DNA of 64,000 nucleotides. Origin: Acidisoma cellulosilyticum (lineage in GTDB: Bacteria; Pseudomonadota; Alphaproteobacteria; Acetobacterales; Acetobacteraceae). Positions 60,491 to 64,000 of the stretch are shown here, one piece after another. Where the stretch lies: NCBI RefSeq assembly GCF_020621385.1, contig NZ_JAESVA010000006.1, positions 213,143 through 277,142 on the forward strand. The letters are read 5' to 3'. A program made the position numbers and the translations under genes. The notes under the pieces were generated by a model. That model did not search any database. It saw only the letters and a list, made by a program, of their open reading frames with translations, and was not told the origin of the DNA. Each line of letters starts with the position of its first letter. Position 1 is the first letter of the stretch.

Positions 60491-61510
60491 GTGACCGGTA
60501 CAATCGACGTCAAGCCGCTTTTTGATGACACGCCCTTATCGGTGACCGCCAAGGCAGGTATCCCGACCGATGCAGATATTTCGGCCCTCGGTGCTCGCAG
60601 CCGCAATATTTATGATGGGGCAACAAAGCGGATCCTGCAGGCCCATAAGACCGTCGATCTCGGCACCATGGGGGTCAAGCTCAATGGTCTCATCGCAGTC
60701 GCCAAGGGCATGGACATCAAGAATGGCGGCCGTCAAAGCCTTTTCGAAAAAGCGACCGGTTTCTTTCGCAATGAGCGCGAGCGGATCATTGCCCATGTCG
60801 CAAATGTCCAGCAACGACTGGATGCCCTGATGAAAGAAGTCGAGGATATGGTCGCGGCGGAGCGCGACCATATCAAGACGCTGACCGATCTGCAGCTTGC
60901 CAATTTGGATTATCATCAGGATATGAAGGAAGCGGCGGCCACCGCAGAGGCATGGCTGGCGGCCGCCCAGGCGGCGCTCGCCGCCCCGCCCGACCCTGCG
61001 GACGAAATGGCCGCGGCCAGACGGGCGGCTCTCCAGCAGCTGACGGCTCGGCTTGAGCGCACAATCAACGATTTTCGTAATGCGATGACGCTGGCGAAAC
61101 AGGAAGCGCTGACCATCACGCAGGAACAAGGTAATGCGCAGATTCTGATCGATGAGTTCGAGCGCGCGCAGACGATCGTGCTGCCCGCGCTCCGCAGCAT
61201 CGTGGGTCAGGAGCTGATCCAGATCGACCAGAAGCACGCGGCGGAGACCGACGCGATGCTGCGATCGACCCTGGATGACGCCTTGCGTATTCAGGCGCAG
61301 ATGACAGGCGACAATGCCGTTCGACTGAGCCAGCTGCAGCAGTCCTCGGCCATCAATACCGCAACGCTGATCGACTGCGAAACCATTCTCGAACAGGCTG
61401 CGCTGCGCGTAAAGGCAATCCAGGAGGAAGGCCGCAAAGCCCGCCTTCAGGATGCAACCAACCGCAGCGAGGTCGAGCGTCGCCTTCTCGCCCGCCTGGG
61501 CGAAGGCTAA
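60491..61510 (+). CDS. TelA-like toxic anion resistance protein
   Basis: A 339-residue, highly helical protein with GTG start and GGGGGAAGG ribosome site. The pattern LGTMGVKLNGLIAVAKGMD near 57-75 and the long coiled-coil-like stretch from about 100 to 320 match the TelA/KlaA family, associated with tellurite and other envelope or metal stress. It opens with IDVKPLFDD, a motif also found at the start of the unknown protein at 63037. First gene of a four-gene plus-strand set with VWA and TerD proteins. Confidence 0.85.
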   Translation: MTGTIDVKPLFDDTPLSVTAKAGIPTDADISALGARSRNIYDGATKRILQAHKTVDLGTMGVKLNGLIAVAKGMDIKNGGRQSLFEKATGFFRNERERIIAHVANVQQRLDALMKEVEDMVAAERDHIKTLTDLQLANLDYHQDMKEAAATAEAWLAAAQAALAAPPDPADEMAAARRAALQQLTARLERTINDFRNAMTLAKQEALTITQEQGNAQILIDEFERAQTIVLPALRSIVGQELIQIDQKHAAETDAMLRSTLDDALRIQAQMTGDNAVRLSQLQQSSAINTATLIDCETILEQAALRVKAIQEEGRKARLQDATNRSEVERRLLARLGEG

Positions 61511-61533
61511 CTTTCCGATCAAAGGACCGTCCG

Positions 61534-62325
61534 ATGGCCATCGACCTCCATAAGAAGGCGGAGCGCGCCGGCATCTGCCTCAAGAAGCAAGGTATCGGCA
61601 ATCCACCCCATGTCCGCGTTGGTCTGATGATGGATATCTCAGGATCCATGCGGCATCTCTACCAGGACGGTGTCGTGCAGGAGGCGATCAACCATGTGCT
61701 TGGCCTCGCCATGAATTTCGACCCGACCCACCATCTCGATGTCTGGGTGTTCGACCATAAGCATGCGCAGTTGCCGGTGGCGGCGACGCCGCGCAATTTC
61801 CACGACTACGTGAACCGCCAGATCCTGACGGAAGACGCCATCCCAAAATGGGGCACCACCTGCTATGCGGGGGCCATGCACCAGTTGCAGGACCATTATT
61901 TCGGGCGGCATGCAGACCATGCCGCGCATCTGGACGGGCGTGAGGAAGGCCATCATGGCCTGCTCTCCCGCTTGTTCCATCGGCACGGTCAGGGTGATGA
62001 CGCCGAAGGGCGCGACGGTGTTCGGAATTTCGATGCCGAAGCCCGTAAGCTGCCGGTTCTCGCGGTCATGATCACCGACGGCGATAACGAGGATCACGCG
62101 GCGGCGGAGCGCGCCATCCGGCGCTCTGCGCCCTACCCGGTCTTCTGGTCGCTGGTCGGTATCGGCGACCACGCTTTCCGGTTCCTGAAACAGATGGACC
62201 GGGAATTCGACGACGCGGAATTCGTCGATCTTGAGGATCTGCGGATCACCGACGATGCCCTTTATGCCGAGCTTGTCAGCCCGAAACTGGCAAGCTGGTT
62301 GAAGCAGCATCCGCCGCGCGCCTGA
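61534..62325 (+). CDS. VWA-domain protein of the Ter stress cluster (TerF/TerY-like)
   Basis: A 263-residue von Willebrand A domain protein with an intact metal-binding MIDAS site: MDISGSM at 33-39, GTTCYAG near 109 and MITDGDNEDH near 182. An acidic/His-rich insertion lies near 128-160 (FGRHADHAAHLDGREEGHHG), longer than in typical VWA domains. In Ter systems VWA proteins act with TerD-type calcium-binding proteins in stress response complexes. Encoded 23 bases after the TelA-like gene and 54 bases before terD. Confidence 0.88.
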   Translation: MAIDLHKKAERAGICLKKQGIGNPPHVRVGLMMDISGSMRHLYQDGVVQEAINHVLGLAMNFDPTHHLDVWVFDHKHAQLPVAATPRNFHDYVNRQILTEDAIPKWGTTCYAGAMHQLQDHYFGRHADHAAHLDGREEGHHGLLSRLFHRHGQGDDAEGRDGVRNFDAEARKLPVLAVMITDGDNEDHAAAERAIRRSAPYPVFWSLVGIGDHAFRFLKQMDREFDDAEFVDLEDLRITDDALYAELVSPKLASWLKQHPPRA

Positions 62326-62379
62326 ACCACTGATGCCCATGCTCCGCTGTCCCTTTCAGCACCTTTCGGAAAGCCGATC

Positions 62380-62973
62380 ATGATCAATCTCAAAAAGGGC
62401 GAGGGCATCAATCTGTCCAAGGCCCATCCGAATACGACCCGCTTCATAGCCGATCTTACCTGGGATCCAAGTCCGGTCGCGACACAGCGCGTGGAAATGG
62501 AAATCGTTTGTTTTCTCCTCACGCAACAGGATGACGGAAGCCGCAAATGCGCGGCGGATGAGGATTTCGTGTTTTACAACAACCTCAAGGATCCCACCGG
62601 CTCCGTCACCCATAACCCCGATGACTGGCAGCATGGGGACGACACACTTCGGCTCGACCTCGCCAAGCTCAGCCAACGGAACCCCGACATTACCGAGATC
62701 TCGGTAATCGCCGAAATCTATGAGGGTATCGACCGCCGGCAGGATTTCGGCCATGTGAACCATGCGACCGTGAAGGTGATCGACGCGGACAGTAAAACGG
62801 ATATCGCCCAATTCCGACTGACCGAGGAAGATGCGCAATTCACCGCCGTGCAACTCGGGTCTTTCGTTCAGGAAGGGGGCGAGTGGCATTTCAAGGCGGT
62901 CGGCAAAGGCTACCTGAAAGGGCTGGAGGCCTTCGTGATCGCCTATGGATTGCAGGTCGGGACGCCGGAATAA
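62380..62973 (+). CDS. terD: TerD-family protein
   Basis: A 197-residue TerD/CABP-family protein. It begins INLKKGEGINLSK, has DEDFVFYNNLKD near 64 and HGDDTLRLDLAKL near 87, with acidic clusters that bind Ca2+ in the family. TerD proteins belong to tellurite-resistance and general stress (Ter) systems. It follows the VWA gene and precedes the unknown KPLFDD protein. No TerC or TerB is seen before the window ends. Confidence 0.93.
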   Translation: MINLKKGEGINLSKAHPNTTRFIADLTWDPSPVATQRVEMEIVCFLLTQQDDGSRKCAADEDFVFYNNLKDPTGSVTHNPDDWQHGDDTLRLDLAKLSQRNPDITEISVIAEIYEGIDRRQDFGHVNHATVKVIDADSKTDIAQFRLTEEDAQFTAVQLGSFVQEGGEWHFKAVGKGYLKGLEAFVIAYGLQVGTPE

Positions 62974-63036
62974 CCTGGCGTCAGCCCGGTCTGGCGCTAA
63001 AGTCGTGCTGGCTGGCGGCGTGCGGAGCGGAAGGCA

Positions 63037-63852
63037 ATGGTCGACCCCAAACCCCTGTTCGACGATGACAACACAGGGCCGCCCCTTGTCGCCCCGAAAG
63101 CTGCCGGGCATGCACCTGTCATGCCGACGCTTCTTGACCTTGATGCCATTCCAGACCGACCACGGACGGCAGACGCCTATTCGGTCCATGCGATCGATGA
63201 GGATCCGCTGGTGTCGGTCGCCTTGGCTCGCGGGGTACGGCTTTTCCCCGCTCTGATGCTAAGCCAAGCTCATCTCGTCCGCAACCTGCTCGGTGATTTG
63301 ATCCCGCTCGACTTTGCGCGCTTGTCCGGCTTCGGGCGCGACACGCTCGACCGCTCGGCACGGCTGACGATCGCCATCGCGGCGCTGAACGAGCGATTCC
63401 ACGCGCTCGATCTGGAACCGCTCATCGGTGGCATCATCAATCACGCGAAAGCGCATGCCGCTGGCAATAGGAAAGCCGGTCTGAGAGCGCTTCTGGCAGG
63501 TGTTATGCCGTTCGATCCGCGCCAGGCCCGCACAAGTCTGGATGCCGCCCGCAGCCTGGCCGAAGGCCTGCTGCAGGAGGTCGCTACCTGCGCAAAGGAC
63601 ATTCACCGCCTGGATCGCATCATGAGAACAGAAGCCGCCGCACTTGCCATCCTCAATGATCTCGCGGATCATGGCTCCATGGGCGATCTGCTCAACCGAC
63701 GTTCTGGTCTGATCGACGCAGCCAATCAGGAAATCACCATTGCCGGCCAGCAGGCTGAGACGCTCCGGCTATTGGCTGAGCAATGGATCATGCGCATCGA
63801 TGAAACGCGGGACGCGACCCTGCCGGCTCTGGGCTTTGCCGCCAGCCTATAA
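63037..63852 (+). CDS. Unknown protein of the Ter-type cluster with KPLFDD N-terminal motif
   Basis: A 271-residue protein with no family recognised. It starts MVDPKPLFDDDN, closely like the start of the TelA-like protein three genes upstream, then a proline-rich linker to about residue 45, then an apparently all-helical body (LFPALMLSQAHLVRNLLGDL; RSARLTIAIAALNERFHALD; TSLDAARSLAEGLLQEVATC). The ribosome site GGAAGG sits just before the ATG. The shared motif suggests both proteins dock on one partner, perhaps the VWA or TerD protein. Confidence 0.75.
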   Translation: MVDPKPLFDDDNTGPPLVAPKAAGHAPVMPTLLDLDAIPDRPRTADAYSVHAIDEDPLVSVALARGVRLFPALMLSQAHLVRNLLGDLIPLDFARLSGFGRDTLDRSARLTIAIAALNERFHALDLEPLIGGIINHAKAHAAGNRKAGLRALLAGVMPFDPRQARTSLDAARSLAEGLLQEVATCAKDIHRLDRIMRTEAAALAILNDLADHGSMGDLLNRRSGLIDAANQEITIAGQQAETLRLLAEQWIMRIDETRDATLPALGFAASL

Positions 63853-64000
63853 GGATTGCGCAGCCCTCACGGTGAATCTCTGCTAAATGCCGGGACTAAA
63901 CACCTCTCATGTTCGCCACTTCAAGCTGCAGGCACGGTAAATCTGCGCCCGTATGACAGGCTGTTCAGCGTTGCCGCGGCTGGGTAAGGCAGGAGGCACG
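63853..64000. other. Right-end non-coding stretch
   Basis: No gene or clear structure is seen in these 148 bases. The last bases (AGGCAGGAGGCACG) look like a ribosome binding site, so another plus-strand gene of the Ter-type cluster may begin just outside the window. Confidence 0.4.

Noticed and set aside
1..64000. CRISPR array, tRNA, rRNA, transposase or prophage genes
   Set aside because: Looked for regularly spaced repeats, cloverleaf ends and DDE/integrase motifs; none seen.

Overview
The window looks like a piece of an alphaproteobacterial chromosome or large replicon. It is GC-rich and gene-dense, has mostly ATGA-type coupled operons, carries an intergenic repeat that translates to the 'GLVPR' peptide common in this class, and has close relatives of the Rhodobacter SmoS and rhizobial FrcA families. 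The genus cannot be told from the sequence alone. No rRNA, tRNA, CRISPR array, insertion sequence or prophage gene was seen.

Almost everything from 1 to 59.5 kb is a carbohydrate and sugar-acid uptake and catabolism island. It holds seven ribose-type (CUT2) ABC transporters, called A to G here: A 1-2491, B 6096-9631, C 18843-23426, D 25508-29429, E 34815-38636, F 46224-49867 and G 56617-59513. There is also one orphan family-1 sugar-binding protein (H, 50784-52106) and eight regulators: four FadR-type GntR proteins and one each of DeoR, LacI, SorC and AcoR-like type.

Region by region: 1-4.5 kb has transporter A (minus strand), divergent from an aldo/keto reductase and a GntR regulator. 4.5-11.7 kb is one minus-strand operon with a D-erythronate dehydrogenase homologue (denD), an SMP-30 lactonase, transporter B and two short-chain dehydrogenases. 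11.9-25.3 kb is the four-carbon acid-sugar (tetronate) core. It has pdxA2 with a DUF1537 kinase (D-threonate/D-erythronate branch), otnK-otnI-ltnD (L-threonate branch) and transporter C. A LacI regulator with otnC is transcribed divergently across a perfect 16-bp palindrome. 25.5-32.2 kb is a plus-strand operon with transporter D, a GntR regulator, a second denD and a TIM-barrel isomerase. 32.2-38.6 kb is a minus-strand operon with transporter E, a hydroxyacid dehydrogenase, a GntR regulator and a second SMP-30 lactonase. 39.2-43.1 kb is a complete larA-larC-larE-larB operon (nickel-pincer racemase and cofactor synthesis). It is divergent from an AcoR-like regulator, an aldA-type aldehyde dehydrogenase and transporter F. 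49.9-53 kb has two SDRs and the orphan binding protein H. 53.1-59.5 kb is a SorC regulator, a P-loop kinase, a ROK sugar kinase, a LacD/YihT-like class I aldolase and the FrcBCA-like transporter G.

From 59.7 kb the content changes. A histidine phosphatase is followed by a tellurite/stress (Ter-type) cluster: TelA-like protein, VWA protein, TerD and an unknown protein that shares an N-terminal KPLFDD motif with the TelA-like protein.

Read together, the core can convert L-threonate, D-erythronate and D-threonate to DHAP plus CO2. The aldo/keto reductase and the two lactonases could feed it from free aldoses through lactones. The Lar racemase may interconvert C2 epimers of the acids, or lactate made by the AldA homologue. 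The most unusual single protein is the transporter D ATPase, which carries a C-terminal extension of about 137 residues not normal for CUT2 ATPases.
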